A DNA stretch of 64,000 nucleotides from Glycomyces xiaoerkulensis (GCF_002798405.1 NZ_PGGV01000004.1:62001-126000); one strand, 5' to 3'. Counted from the stretch's first letter, positions 33,341 through 41,931 are shown. Numbers and translations: made by a program. Notes: generated from the sequence alone by a model not told the origin.

Positions 33341-33802
33341 ATGATCGTTCGCTACCAGCACCCCCTGCAGGCGTTCCGGCAGCTCGACCGCGAGTTCGAC
33401 CGCCTGGTGCGCCTCGGCTTCGGCCGCGGCGCCGTCCGCAACTCCCCCGAGGCCGACGTGTACACCGAGGGCTCCGACCTGGTCTTCACCGTCGCAGCCC
33501 CGGGCGTGGGCACCGAGGACGTCACGGTGACCCTGGAGGGTCGCCGCCTGTCGATCGAGGCCGAGCGCCGACGGCGCGAATCGTCCGAGGGCGACCGCTA
33601 CCTGCACCGCGGCCTCGCCGCGGGCCGCCTCAGCCGGGTCTTCACCGTCCCCGAGGGCGTGGAGCCTTCGCAGGTGAGCGCCGAGCTCGCCGACGGGCTG
33701 CTGACCGTCCGCGTCGCCGACGCGGTCCGGCCGGCCCCCGAGGCCCGGCGGATCCCGGTCCGCGAGGCCGGGCCCGCGATCGAGGCCGAGGCGGCAGAGT
33801 AG
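33341..33802 (+). CDS. Hsp20/alpha-crystallin small heat-shock protein
   Basis: 153 residues. A short N-terminal arm with a basic/hydrophobic start (MIVRYQHPLQAFRQLDREFDRL) leads to an alpha-crystallin domain (about 45-135: SPEADVYTEGSDLVFTVAAPGV, VTVTLEGRRLSIEAER, GRLSRVFTVPEGVEPSQVSAELADGLLTVRV). A C-terminal tail follows. It is an ATP-independent holdase that keeps unfolding proteins soluble. AAAGGAG precedes the ATG. The CIRCE element shows direct HrcA control. Confidence 0.95.
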   Translation: MIVRYQHPLQAFRQLDREFDRLVRLGFGRGAVRNSPEADVYTEGSDLVFTVAAPGVGTEDVTVTLEGRRLSIEAERRRRESSEGDRYLHRGLAAGRLSRVFTVPEGVEPSQVSAELADGLLTVRVADAVRPAPEARRIPVREAGPAIEAEAAE

Positions 33803-33812
33803 CCGCTCATAC

Positions 33813-33849
33813 GCGAACGGCCCTGGAACGCATGGTTCCAGGGCCGTTC
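33813..33849. terminator. Bidirectional terminator between hsp20 and the tRNA cluster
   Basis: Perfect 16-nt arms (33813-33828 and 33834-33849) with a 5-nt loop lie between hsp20 and the 3' end of the oppositely transcribed tRNA cluster. Confidence 0.85.
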
Positions 33850-33882
33850 GGTGCGCGTAGACCGGACGCCGATCCGGTCGGA

Positions 33883-33956
33883 GTGGAGGTGGGTACGGGA
33901 TTCGAACCCGTGTATACGGCTTTGCAGGCCGCTGCCTCGCCTCTCGGCCAACCCAC
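33883..33956 (-). tRNA. tRNA-Cys (anticodon GCA)
   Basis: Complete cloverleaf on the minus strand: acceptor GGTGGGT/ACCCACC, anticodon loop CTGCAAA, T-loop TTCGAAT, encoded CCA. Third in a Gly-Val-Cys cluster. Confidence 0.95.
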
Positions 33957-33970
33957 CCCGATGCGAAGCG

Positions 33971-33990
33971 AGCCCAGGATCTCCTGGGCT
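33971..33990. other. Hairpin between tRNA-Val and tRNA-Cys
   Basis: AGCCCAGG-ATCT-CCTGGGCT is a perfect 8-bp stem in the spacer. It may be a processing signal for the tRNA precursor or a weak terminator. Confidence 0.5.
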
Positions 33991-34003
33991 CCGCTCCGCT
34001 GTG

Positions 34004-34078
34004 TGGTGGACGATACTGGAATTGAACCAGTGACCTCTCCCGTGTCAGGGGAGTGCTCTCCCGCTGAGCTAATCGTCC
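34004..34078 (-). tRNA. tRNA-Val (anticodon GAC)
   Basis: Complete cloverleaf on the minus strand: acceptor GGACGAT/ATCGTCC, anticodon stem CTCCC/GGGAG with loop CTGACAC, T-loop TTCAATT, encoded CCA. Confidence 0.95.
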
Positions 34079-34101
34079 CCGGTGGGGCCCTGCGGGCTCC
34101 G

Positions 34102-34174
34102 AGCGGATGACCGGGCTCGAACCGGCGACCTACACCTTGGCAAGGTGTCGCGCTACCAACTGCGCTACATCCGC
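34102..34174 (-). tRNA. tRNA-Gly (anticodon GCC)
   Basis: Complete cloverleaf with acceptor GCGGATG/CATCCGC and the same anticodon arm as the copy at 29.4 kb. The 3' end reads TCGG, so CCA is not encoded and must be added by nucleotidyltransferase. First gene of the Gly-Val-Cys cluster. Confidence 0.93.
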
Positions 34175-34293
34175 ATGTCGCTGTGGGGAAGGCTTCGCTC
34201 ATCCCCCGGCGACGGGATAGAACTTTATCGCATACCCGGCGGAGCGTCCACCGGGGGGCACCGGGTACGGCATCGGGTCCCGTCGCCGCCCGG

Positions 34294-34312
34294 CTCTGGC
34301 AGAATGCCAGAG
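34294..34312 (+). promoter_or_regulatory. Hairpin abutting the tex start codon
   Basis: CTCTGGCA-GAA-TGCCAGAG is a perfect 8-bp stem ending one nucleotide before GTG 34314. It leaves no free Shine-Dalgarno. It could be an operator over a leaderless promoter (CAGAAT at 34300-34305) or an RNA structure controlling initiation. Confidence 0.45.
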
Positions 34313-34313
34313 C

Positions 34314-36626
34314 GTGGCTCAAGCTATCGATCAACGCATATCCGAAGAACTCTCGGTCGGCCCTCACCAGGTCCGCGCCGCCGTCGCGCTCCTCGACGAC
34401 GGCTCCACCGTCCCGTTCGTCGCCCGCTACCGCAAGGAGGCCACCGGAGGGCTTTCGGACGAGCAGTTGCGCGTCCTCGAAGAGCGCCTCGGCTACCTGC
34501 GCGAACTCGAAGCGCGGCGCGGGGCGGTCCTGGAGTCGATCAAGGAGCAGGGCAAGCTGACCGAGGCGCTGGCCGCCCGGATCGACGCCGCCGACACCAA
34601 GGCCCGCCTCGAGGACCTCTACGCCCCGTTCAAGCAGAAGCGGCGCACCAAGGCCCAGATCGCGCGCGAGGCCGGCCTGGAGCCGCTCGCCGACGCCCTG
34701 CTGGGCGATCCGACCCTGGACCCCGAGGAGGCCGCGAGCGCCTACCTCAACCCCGACAAGGACGTGAGCGACGCCGCCGCGGCCCTGGCCGGGGCGCGGG
34801 CGATCCTCACCGAGCGGTTCTCAGAGGACGCCGACCTCATCGGCGAACTGCGCGAGCGGATGTGGACGCGCGGCCGACTGGCCTCCCGCGTCCGGAGCGG
34901 CGCCGAGGACAAGGGCGCCAAGTTCTCCGACTACTTCGAATTCGCCGAGGCGTTCACCAGTCTGCCGTCCCACCGGGTCCTGGCGCTGCTGCGCGGCGAG
35001 AAGGAAGAGGTGCTCTCTCTCACCCTGGAACCAGGCACCGAGGAGACCGCCGGGGCCGACTACGAGGGGATGATCGCCGCCAGGTTCGGCATCACCGACG
35101 CCGGGCGGCCGGCCGACGCGTGGCTGGCCAAGACCGTCTCGTGGGCCTGGCGCACCCGCATCCAGGTCAAACTCGGCGTCGACCTGCGAACGCGGCTGTG
35201 GCAGCGCGCCGAGGACGAAGCGGTCAAGGTCTTCGCCGCCAACCTCAAGGACCTGCTGCTGACCGCCCCCGCCGGCCGGAAGACCGTGATGGGCCTCGAC
35301 CCGGCCTACCGCACCGGCGTGAAGGTCGCCGTGGTCGACCCGACCGGGAAGGTGCTGGAGACCGCCGCGATCTACCCGCACCAGCCGCAGAACCGCTGGG
35401 ACGCCTCGCTGACGTCGCTGGCGGCCCTGGTCGAGAAGCACGGGGTCGAACTGATCGCCATCGGCAACGGCACCGCCTCGCGCGAGACCGACCGGCTCGC
35501 CGGAGAGCTGGTCAAACTCCTGGCCGGCAAGGCCGAACCGGGGAAGCTGGTCGTCTCCGAGGCCGGGGCCTCGGTGTACTCGGCCTCGGCGTACGCCACC
35601 AAGGAGCTGCCCGACCTGGACGTGTCGCTGCGCGGCGCGGTCTCGATCGCCCGGCGCCTCCAAGACCCGCTGGCCGAGCTGGTCAAGATCGACCCCAAGC
35701 ACATCGGCGTCGGCCAGTACCAGCACGACCTGACCGAGACCAAGCTCACCAAATCCCTTGAGGCCGTGGTGGAGGACGCGGTGAACGCGGTCGGCGTGGA
35801 CCTCAACACGGCCAGCGTGCCGCTGCTGACGAAGGTCTCCGGCCTGACCGAGTCGACCGCCACCAACATCGTCGCCCGCCGCGACGAACACGGCCGCTTC
35901 CGCGACCGCAAGGACCTGCTCAACGTCAACCGTCTGGGCCCCAAAGCGTTCGAGCAGGCCGCCGGGTTCCTGCGCATCACCGACGGCTCCAATCCGCTGG
36001 ACGCCTCCTCGGTCCACCCCGAGGCCTACCCGGTGGTCGAGCGGATCCTCACCGGCACCGGTAAGGACATCAAGAGCCTCATCGGCAGCTCCAAGACCCT
36101 CCGGGGCCTCCGCCCGGACGACTTCGCCGACGAGCGGTTCGGCGTGCCCACCGTCGCCGACATCCTCGCCGAGCTGGAGAAGCCCGGCCGCGACCCCCGG
36201 CCGCAGTTCAAGGCGGCCGCCTTCAGGGAGGGCGTGGAGACGATCGCCGACCTCGAACCGGGGATGCTCCTCGAGGGCGCGGTCACCAACGTGGCCGCGT
36301 TCGGCGCCTTCGTCGACGTCGGCGTCCACCAGGACGGGCTGGTCCACATCTCGGCGCTGGCCGACCGCTACGTGGACGACCCGCGCGAGATCGTCAAGCC
36401 CGGCGACGTCGTGCGCGTCAAGGTGATGAGCGTCGACCTCGACCGCCGGCGGATCTCGCTGACCATGCGGCTCGACGACGAGCCCGGGTCGGACGGCAGG
36501 AGCGGGAACGGACGCAAGTCCGACAAGGGCGCGAAAGGCGGCAAACCGCGCCAGCGCGGCGGCCGGAGCGCCGAGCCGCAGGGGGCGATGGCCGACGCGC
36601 TGAGGCGGGCCGGGCTGACGCAATAG
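34314..36626 (+). CDS. tex: Tex-family RNA-binding transcription accessory protein
   Basis: 770 residues. An N-terminal helical Tex domain (MAQAIDQRISEELSVGPHQV..VPFVARYRKEATGGL), a YqgF/RNase H-like domain (VMGLDPAYRTGVKVAVVD, about 325-455), helix-hairpin-helix repeats (LTKVSGLTESTATNIVARRDEHGRF and following) and a C-terminal S1 RNA-binding domain (about 640-712; GMLLEGAVTNVAAFGAFVDVGVHQDGLVHIS). A Gly/Lys/Arg-rich tail follows. Tex proteins bind RNA and affect transcription and stress tolerance. The GTG start matches the conserved family N-terminus. A two-component system follows directly. Confidence 0.96.
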   Translation: MAQAIDQRISEELSVGPHQVRAAVALLDDGSTVPFVARYRKEATGGLSDEQLRVLEERLGYLRELEARRGAVLESIKEQGKLTEALAARIDAADTKARLEDLYAPFKQKRRTKAQIAREAGLEPLADALLGDPTLDPEEAASAYLNPDKDVSDAAAALAGARAILTERFSEDADLIGELRERMWTRGRLASRVRSGAEDKGAKFSDYFEFAEAFTSLPSHRVLALLRGEKEEVLSLTLEPGTEETAGADYEGMIAARFGITDAGRPADAWLAKTVSWAWRTRIQVKLGVDLRTRLWQRAEDEAVKVFAANLKDLLLTAPAGRKTVMGLDPAYRTGVKVAVVDPTGKVLETAAIYPHQPQNRWDASLTSLAALVEKHGVELIAIGNGTASRETDRLAGELVKLLAGKAEPGKLVVSEAGASVYSASAYATKELPDLDVSLRGAVSIARRLQDPLAELVKIDPKHIGVGQYQHDLTETKLTKSLEAVVEDAVNAVGVDLNTASVPLLTKVSGLTESTATNIVARRDEHGRFRDRKDLLNVNRLGPKAFEQAAGFLRITDGSNPLDASSVHPEAYPVVERILTGTGKDIKSLIGSSKTLRGLRPDDFADERFGVPTVADILAELEKPGRDPRPQFKAAAFREGVETIADLEPGMLLEGAVTNVAAFGAFVDVGVHQDGLVHISALADRYVDDPREIVKPGDVVRVKVMSVDLDRRRISLTMRLDDEPGSDGRSGNGRKSDKGAKGGKPRQRGGRSAEPQGAMADALRRAGLTQ

Positions 36627-36635
36627 GCTGGTCGC
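36624..36635 (+). promoter_or_regulatory. Leaderless promoter of the LiaS-like kinase operon
   Basis: TAGGCT (36624-36629) overlaps the tex stop codon and lies exactly 6 nt before GTG 36636. No Shine-Dalgarno is visible. Confidence 0.55.
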
Positions 36636-37772
36636 GTGCTTGACCGCTTCTCGGACCGCGTCGGCGACCTCATCGTCGGGCTCGCCACCGCGTTCGTCAT
36701 CCTGGTGTGGACGGGCATCGACGCGGCCCTGCGCGAGCAGGACCCGCACGGGCTCTCCGAGCCGATCGCCTGGGCGGCGGTGGTGGTCGCGTGCGCGGCT
36801 CTGTTCTTCCGCAGCTCGTACCCGCTGGCGGTCGCGATCGTCGCCTGGACGTGCGCGCTGGTGTACTACCCGGCCTCGGCGATCGACGGGCCGATGCTGC
36901 TGGCGTTCGTCATCGCGCTGTACTCGCTGGCGGCGCACGGCAGGACGGTCGCGGCGAGCATCATAGGAGCGCTCACCTTCGTCCTGAGCTTCGTCTCGGA
37001 GATCCTGTCGGACTTCCAGCACCTGACCGAGGCCGAGTTGCTGCTGCTGTCGGGGTGGTACATCGCGATCGTCGCCATCGGCACGGTGGTGGCCCACTAC
37101 CGGCGCTACCGGGCCGAGATGGAGACCGCCCTCGCCGAGGGGCGGCGCCGCAGCGCCGCCGAGGAGCGGCTGCGGATCGCCCGCGAGCTGCACGACGCGG
37201 TCGGCCACCACCTGTCGCTGATCAACGTCCAGTCCGTCGCGGCCCTGCGCAAGCTCAAGCGGAACCCCGACCACGACACCGGTGAGACGCTCCAGGTCGT
37301 CGCCGACACCAGTCGGCTGTCGCTGCGCGAGCTGCGCTCCCTGGTGGCGGTGCTGCGCGAGGCCGGAGAGGACTCCCCGACCGATCCGGGGCCCAGCCTC
37401 GACCACCTGCCGGCCCTGGTGGCGGCGGCGGAGGCGGCGGGTCTGGAAGTGGAGCTGCGCGAGGACGGGCGGGCCGAGCTTCCGGCGGCGGTCGACGCGG
37501 CGGCCTTCCGGGTGATCCAGGAGGCGCTGACCAACGTCGTCAGGCACGCCGAGGCGAGCCGGGTCCAGGTGGGCGTCGTGTGCGGGGCCTCCACACTGGC
37601 CGTCCGCGTGGCCGACGACGGGAGGGCGAAGTCCGGCAAGGCGCTCCCCGGCAACGGCCTGGCGGGCATGCGCGAGCGGGCCGAGGGCCTTGGCGGTACC
37701 TTCGATGCGGGGCCCGCCGAGGACGGCGGCTTCGTCGTCGAGGCCACCTGGCCGATGGAGGTGCAGTCTTGA
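36636..37772 (+). CDS. Sensor histidine kinase (HisKA_3 type)
   Basis: 378 residues. About five transmembrane helices (12-30, 45-60, 64-80, 86-100, 105-120, with a further one near 140-155) with little extracellular sequence suggest an intramembrane-sensing kinase. The phosphoacceptor is His186 in RIARELHDAVGHHLS. The HATPase domain carries FRVIQEALTNVVRHAEASR and LPGNGLAGMRERAEGLGG. It is co-transcribed with a NarL-type regulator whose start overlaps its stop. The stimulus is unknown; kinases of this shape often respond to envelope stress. An MMPL transporter follows. Confidence 0.9.
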   Translation: MLDRFSDRVGDLIVGLATAFVILVWTGIDAALREQDPHGLSEPIAWAAVVVACAALFFRSSYPLAVAIVAWTCALVYYPASAIDGPMLLAFVIALYSLAAHGRTVAASIIGALTFVLSFVSEILSDFQHLTEAELLLLSGWYIAIVAIGTVVAHYRRYRAEMETALAEGRRRSAAEERLRIARELHDAVGHHLSLINVQSVAALRKLKRNPDHDTGETLQVVADTSRLSLRELRSLVAVLREAGEDSPTDPGPSLDHLPALVAAAEAAGLEVELREDGRAELPAAVDAAAFRVIQEALTNVVRHAEASRVQVGVVCGASTLAVRVADDGRAKSGKALPGNGLAGMRERAEGLGGTFDAGPAEDGGFVVEATWPMEVQS

Positions 37773-38437
37773 TCGGAGTGATGCTGGTCGACGACCAGCG
37801 GCTGGTCCGCGCCGGATTCGCCTCGATCCTGGACGACGAGGACGACATCGAGATCGTCGCCGAGGCCGAGGACGGAGCCCAGGCGCTGGAGCTGATCCGG
37901 AGCCGCCGGCCCGATGTGGTCCTGATGGACATCCGGATGCCGACCGTCGACGGCCTGGAGGCGACCGAGCGGATCGGCGCCGACCCGAAACTGGCGGGCG
38001 TCAAGGTGATCATCCTGACCACCTTCGACGAGGACGACCACGTCTACCGGGCGCTGCGGGCCGGCGCCAGCGGGTTCCTGGTCAAGGACACCGACCCCGA
38101 CGAGCTGATCCGGGGCGTCCGGGTGGTCGCCGAGGGCGAGGCGCTGATCTCGCCGACGGTCACCAGGCGCCTGATCCGCGAGTTCGCCGGGCGCGTGGCC
38201 AGGCCGGGGCCGAGTCCGAGGCTGGCGGCGCTGACCGAACGCGAGACCGAGGTGCTAGGGCTGGTCGCCTCCGGCATGAGCAACGACGAGATCGCCGGGG
38301 CGCTGTTCCTGTCCCCGGCGACGGCGAAGACGCACGTCAGCCGCATCATGACGAAGCTGTCGGCGCGCGACCGGGCGCAGTTGGTGGTCACCGCCTACGA
38401 GTCGGGGCTGGTGCGGCCGACCTGGACCGAGGGTTGA
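37769..38437 (+). CDS. NarL/LuxR-type response regulator
   Basis: 222 residues. Receiver with Asp54 (VVLMDIRMPTVDG), the acidic VDD pair (8-9) and Lys (FLVKDTDP). The LuxR helix-turn-helix is LTERETEVLGLVASGMSNDEIAGALFLSPATAKTHVSRIMTKL. I chose the TTG at 37769, which overlaps the kinase stop by four bases (TTGA), because LIGVMLVDDQ aligns with the usual MIRVLLVDDQ start. Later GTG (37778) and ATG (37781) are possible but would cut the first strand. A hairpin follows the stop. Confidence 0.92.
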   Translation: MIGVMLVDDQRLVRAGFASILDDEDDIEIVAEAEDGAQALELIRSRRPDVVLMDIRMPTVDGLEATERIGADPKLAGVKVIILTTFDEDDHVYRALRAGASGFLVKDTDPDELIRGVRVVAEGEALISPTVTRRLIREFAGRVARPGPSPRLAALTERETEVLGLVASGMSNDEIAGALFLSPATAKTHVSRIMTKLSARDRAQLVVTAYESGLVRPTWTEG

Positions 38438-38442
38438 TGCGA

Positions 38443-38462
38443 CCCGGGGCGTACGCCCCGGG
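38443..38462 (+). terminator. Terminator after the two-component operon
   Basis: CCCGGGGC-GTAC-GCCCCGGG, perfect 8-bp stem, 6 nt after the regulator stop. Confidence 0.6.
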
Positions 38463-38531
38463 CGGTTCCGGCACCTGAGTGGTAGGCCGATTGACTCTGC
38501 CGGGCCGATGCGGGCCGGGCGCCGGCGCGGC

Positions 38532-38544
38532 GATAGTCGTTCCC
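38532..38544 (+). promoter_or_regulatory. Leaderless promoter of the MMPL gene
   Basis: GATAGT (38532-38537) matches TATAGT at 5 of 6 bases and lies 7 nt before ATG 38545; no Shine-Dalgarno is visible. Confidence 0.45.
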
Positions 38545-40683
38545 ATGCAACCGAAATCAGATGCCCGCAGTACGGCCTCGCCCACCGCGCGGCTCGCCCG
38601 GTGGACGCAGCGCCGCCCGCTGGTCGCCCTGGCGGCCTGGATCCTCGCGTTCGCCGGGGCGATCGGAGCCGCGATCACGGCCGGCTCGGCGTTCGAGGAC
38701 GACCAGTCGATGCCGGGGACCGAATCGCAGGAACTGTTCGACGTGCTCGACGAGCACGCGCCCGAGGCGAACGCCGCCACCGTGCAGATCGTGTTCGGCG
38801 AACCGGACGGCGTGGAGTCCGAGCGGGACCGCGTCGAGGCGGTCCTCGACCGGGTCGCAGAGTCACCGGGGGTGACGAGCGTCGACGATCCGTTCGGCGG
38901 CTTCGGTACCGTCTCCGAGGACGGCACCGTCGCCTACGCCACGGTCGGCTTCGACGGCGACGCCGAGGACGCGGCGGAGCTGCTGGAGGTGACCGAGTCC
39001 GCCTCCGGCGACGGCCTGACCGTGGCGGCCGGCGGCGATCCGGTCCGCGAGGCCGAGGAAGGCGAGGGCGGGGTCGCCGAGGCGGTCGGGATGGCGACCG
39101 CCCTGGTGATCCTGGTGCTCATGTTCGGCTCGCTGTTGGCGGCCAGCCTGCCGCTGATCACCGCGGTGTTCGCCGTGGGCGTCACCTTCTGCCTGGCGAT
39201 GCTCGTCTCGCACGCGCTCACCCTGCCGACCTACCTGACCCCGATCATCTTCCTGGTGGGTCTGGGCGTCGGCATCGACTACGCGCTGCTGATCTTCGCC
39301 CGCTACCGATCCGAACTGCTGAACGGCTCCAACCGGAACGGCGCGGCGACGGTCGCGCTCGACACCGCCGGACGGTCGGTGCTGTTCGCCGGGTCGGTGG
39401 TCATCGTGGCGCTCATGGGCCTCTACGCGCTCGGTCTCGGCTCGCTGCAGGCGGTCGCGGTCGCGGTGGCGCTGGTCGTGCTGGTCACGATGATCGCCTC
39501 GGTGACGCTGCTGCCGGCGCTGCTGTCGCTGTTCGGCAAGAAGATCGAGAAGCGGGTCCGCAGGCGCGCCGCGAAGGCCAAGGGGACCCCGGGCCGGCGC
39601 TGGGCCGGCTGGTCGCGGTTCATCGAAAAGCGCGCCCCGGCCGTGCTCGCGGTCGTCGTCGCCGGGCTCGTGGCGCTGTCGGCGCCGCTGACGGACCTGC
39701 AGCTCGGCTTCGCCGACGCGGGCACCGAATCGGAGGAGCTGCAGAGCCGGCAGGCCTACGACATGCTCTCCGAGGGCTTCGGGGCCGGCTTCAACGGCCC
39801 GCTGCTGGTCGTCACCGACGGCACCCGGACCGAGGCCGAGGCCGCCGCGGCGGCCATGTCCGGACTCGGCACGGTCGAGCAGGTCAGCCCGGCCGCCGAG
39901 ATCGGGGAGGGCCTGTGGATGTCGAACGTCATCGGCACCGCCGGGCCCTCCGACGAGGCCACCGTGGACCTGGTGCACCGGTTGCGCGACGACGTGCTCG
40001 ACGAGGCCCCCGGCGACCAGCTCGTGGGCGGCTCCACCGCCGCGGCGATCGACTTCGCCGACATCATCTCCGACCGCGCGCCGCTGTTCCTGCTGCTGGT
40101 GGTCGGCCTGTCGATGGTTCTGCTGACGGTGGTGTTCCGGTCGATCCTCATCCCGGTCAAGGCGGCGATCCTGAACCTGCTGACCATCGGCGCCTCCCTG
40201 GGCCTGGTCACCTGGATCTTCCAGGAGGGGATGTTCGGCATCCAGCCCGGCCCGGTCGAGGCGTTCGTGCCGGTGATGGCCTTCGCGTTGATTTTCGGCC
40301 TGTCGATGGACTACGAAGTCTTCCTGGTCTCCCGCATCCGCGAGGAGTGGGTCCGCACCGGCGTTCCGACCGAGGCCGTCCGCAAGGGACTTGCCTCCAC
40401 CGGCGGGGTCATCACCGCGGCCGCGGCGATCATGATCGCGGTCTTCGCGGCGTTCATGCTCAACGACGCCCGGCTGCTGCAGCAGTTCGGCATCGGCATG
40501 GCCGCGGCCATCTTCATCGACGCGTTCGTCATCCGCTGCCTGCTGGTCCCGGCGATCATGAAGGTCATGGGCCGGTCGGCCTGGTGGATGCCGAAGCGGC
40601 TCGACCGCCTCATCCCGCACATGACGGTCGAGCCCGAGCCCGAGCGGCCCGCCCGCACCTCCGAGCCGGTCGCGACCGGCTGA
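38545..40683 (+). CDS. MMPL-family (RND) transporter
   Basis: 712 residues. Two homologous halves each have one helix, a large extracytoplasmic domain and a bundle of five or six helices. IIFLVGLGVGIDYALLIFARYR in the first half and MAFALIFGLSMDYEVFLVSRIREEW in the second are the MMPL proton-relay helices with Asp-Tyr pairs. Such proteins export lipids or hydrophobic compounds driven by the proton gradient. ATG 38545 is chosen for the GATAGT box 7 nt upstream; a GTG at 38479 would add 22 residues. It may be controlled by the two-component system just upstream. The substrate is unknown. Confidence 0.92.
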   Translation: MQPKSDARSTASPTARLARWTQRRPLVALAAWILAFAGAIGAAITAGSAFEDDQSMPGTESQELFDVLDEHAPEANAATVQIVFGEPDGVESERDRVEAVLDRVAESPGVTSVDDPFGGFGTVSEDGTVAYATVGFDGDAEDAAELLEVTESASGDGLTVAAGGDPVREAEEGEGGVAEAVGMATALVILVLMFGSLLAASLPLITAVFAVGVTFCLAMLVSHALTLPTYLTPIIFLVGLGVGIDYALLIFARYRSELLNGSNRNGAATVALDTAGRSVLFAGSVVIVALMGLYALGLGSLQAVAVAVALVVLVTMIASVTLLPALLSLFGKKIEKRVRRRAAKAKGTPGRRWAGWSRFIEKRAPAVLAVVVAGLVALSAPLTDLQLGFADAGTESEELQSRQAYDMLSEGFGAGFNGPLLVVTDGTRTEAEAAAAAMSGLGTVEQVSPAAEIGEGLWMSNVIGTAGPSDEATVDLVHRLRDDVLDEAPGDQLVGGSTAAAIDFADIISDRAPLFLLLVVGLSMVLLTVVFRSILIPVKAAILNLLTIGASLGLVTWIFQEGMFGIQPGPVEAFVPVMAFALIFGLSMDYEVFLVSRIREEWVRTGVPTEAVRKGLASTGGVITAAAAIMIAVFAAFMLNDARLLQQFGIGMAAAIFIDAFVIRCLLVPAIMKVMGRSAWWMPKRLDRLIPHMTVEPEPERPARTSEPVATG

Positions 40684-40700
40684 CCCGGGCAGGGTGATCC

Positions 40701-40730
40701 GGCCCCGGCGCCATGGTGCCGGGGCCTTTC
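40701..40730 (+). terminator. Terminator after the MMPL gene
   Basis: GGCCCCGGC (40701-40709) pairs with GCCGGGGCC (40718-40726) around an 8-nt loop and is followed by TTTC. Confidence 0.7.
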
Positions 40731-40839
40731 GGTCACGATGGGGTCGCCGCTCGGCTTGCGATGCGGACATACACTCAAGCGGAACAAATCGGAATCCGCT
40801 CGCTATCCACCCCCCATCGCAGATTGGCGGCACGACTCC

Positions 40840-41808
40840 ATGACTCAGACACCCCCGGGCCACGGCCCGCAGGTCCCCGACCATTACCCCGCCCAGCCGA
40901 CCGGCTCCTGGAACGCCCCGCCCCCGGCCGCCGCCCGGCAGGCCCCGCCGAAGGCGGGCCGCAGGATCGCCGGCCGGGCCGTCGACCTCGCCGTGTGGGC
41001 GCTGGCGATGTTCCTGATCGGGACCTGGGCCGTCCAGAGCGTCACCGAGCGGGCCGTGGACGTGCTGCCGCGGGAGGTCGTCGGCGCGGCCGTGGGCGTG
41101 CTGACCTCCGGCGGCGACGTCGAGTCCGCCTCCGGCGACATCGGTGAGGCCGCTTGGGACCTGGTCGTCTCGCGATTCCGGCTAGCTATCCTGCTCATGA
41201 TCGGATTCCACCTGGCCTACGAGGCCGCCGCGAACCTGTGGAAGGGCCGCACCCTCGGCCGCCTGGCACTGGGCATGCGGATCATCGGCCGGAGCCGACC
41301 CGGCATCGGCTTCGGGCGCGCGCTGGCGCGCGCGGCGGTGACCGTGGGATGCACCGGGGCGCTGTACGGGCTGGCCTGGATCGCGCTGCTGCACGGCAAC
41401 CTGCTGGCCGGGTTCGGGCTCTGGCTGCTGTCGGTGGCGGCGCTCATCACGTACGTGGTGGTGCCGATGCTCGGCGCCGAGCGGCGCTCGCCGGCGGACA
41501 TGGCGGCCGGCACCAGGGTGGTCCGCGCCGGCGCCCGCGCGGGAACCGGTCCGGCCGCGGCGAGCGCGGTCGGAGCCGCCCGCCAGGGCACGGCGCAGGC
41601 CGCGCAGCGCGTGCCGGTGCAGCGGCTGGCCGAGTCCGAACCGGTGCGCCGGGCCAGGGAGACCGGCGGCCGCTGGGCCGGCCAGGCCGCCGAGAGCGAG
41701 CAGGCCCGCCGCCTGCGCGAGCTGGGGTCGTCGGCCAAGGGCCGGGTCACCGACGCCTACCGGAACCGCCGGGGCGACCGGCCTCCCCCGCCCCCGGGTC
41801 CTCAATAG
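40840..41808 (+). CDS. RDD-family membrane protein
   Basis: 322 residues. A Pro-rich cytoplasmic N-terminus leads to an RDD domain: AGRAVDLAVWALAMFLIG (first helix with the Arg and Asp), a loop of about 65 residues, LAILLMIGFHLAYEAAANLWKGRTLGRLALGMRII, and two further helices (about 165-185 and 190-215). A long basic Ala/Arg-rich helical tail of about 90 residues follows. RDD proteins are poorly understood; some affect ion or compatible-solute transport. The ATG at 40840 lies at the start of the Pro-rich segment, but no Shine-Dalgarno is evident. The tail is unusually long. Confidence 0.82.
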   Translation: MTQTPPGHGPQVPDHYPAQPTGSWNAPPPAAARQAPPKAGRRIAGRAVDLAVWALAMFLIGTWAVQSVTERAVDVLPREVVGAAVGVLTSGGDVESASGDIGEAAWDLVVSRFRLAILLMIGFHLAYEAAANLWKGRTLGRLALGMRIIGRSRPGIGFGRALARAAVTVGCTGALYGLAWIALLHGNLLAGFGLWLLSVAALITYVVVPMLGAERRSPADMAAGTRVVRAGARAGTGPAAASAVGAARQGTAQAAQRVPVQRLAESEPVRRARETGGRWAGQAAESEQARRLRELGSSAKGRVTDAYRNRRGDRPPPPPGPQ

Positions 41809-41838
41809 CCACTTCCGCGGTCGATGTGCGGACGGGGG

Positions 41839-41867
41839 TTGACATTGCGCCATTACATTTGGATATT
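41839..41867 (+). promoter_or_regulatory. Promoter of the CBM2 gene
   Basis: TTGACA (41839-41844) and GATATT (41862-41867) are separated by exactly 17 nt in an AT-rich patch. A transcript would start near 41874. Confidence 0.65.
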
Positions 41868-41900
41868 GACATGTGTAAGTAGACAATCGTGGCGCGAGGT

Positions 41901-41914
41901 TGGGAGCGCTGCCA
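41901..41914 (+). promoter_or_regulatory. CebR-like operator before the CBM2 gene
   Basis: TGGGAGCGCTGCCA matches TGGGAGCGCTCCCA at 13 of 14 positions, about 27 nt after the predicted transcription start and 17 nt before the start codon. It predicts induction by cellobiose or cello-oligosaccharides. Confidence 0.65.
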
Positions 41915-41931
41915 AACCCCTGGGAGCCCTA

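Noticed and set aside
29183-34200. tRNA-associated integrated element between the two tRNA-Gly genes
   Set aside because: No integrase, no att-like direct repeat beyond tRNA identity, and the genes between (xfp, hsp20 and others) are ordinary chromosomal genes.
38479-38544. GTG start extending the MMPL protein
   Set aside because: The added residues are not MMPL-like and a GATAGT box lies 7 nt before ATG 38545.
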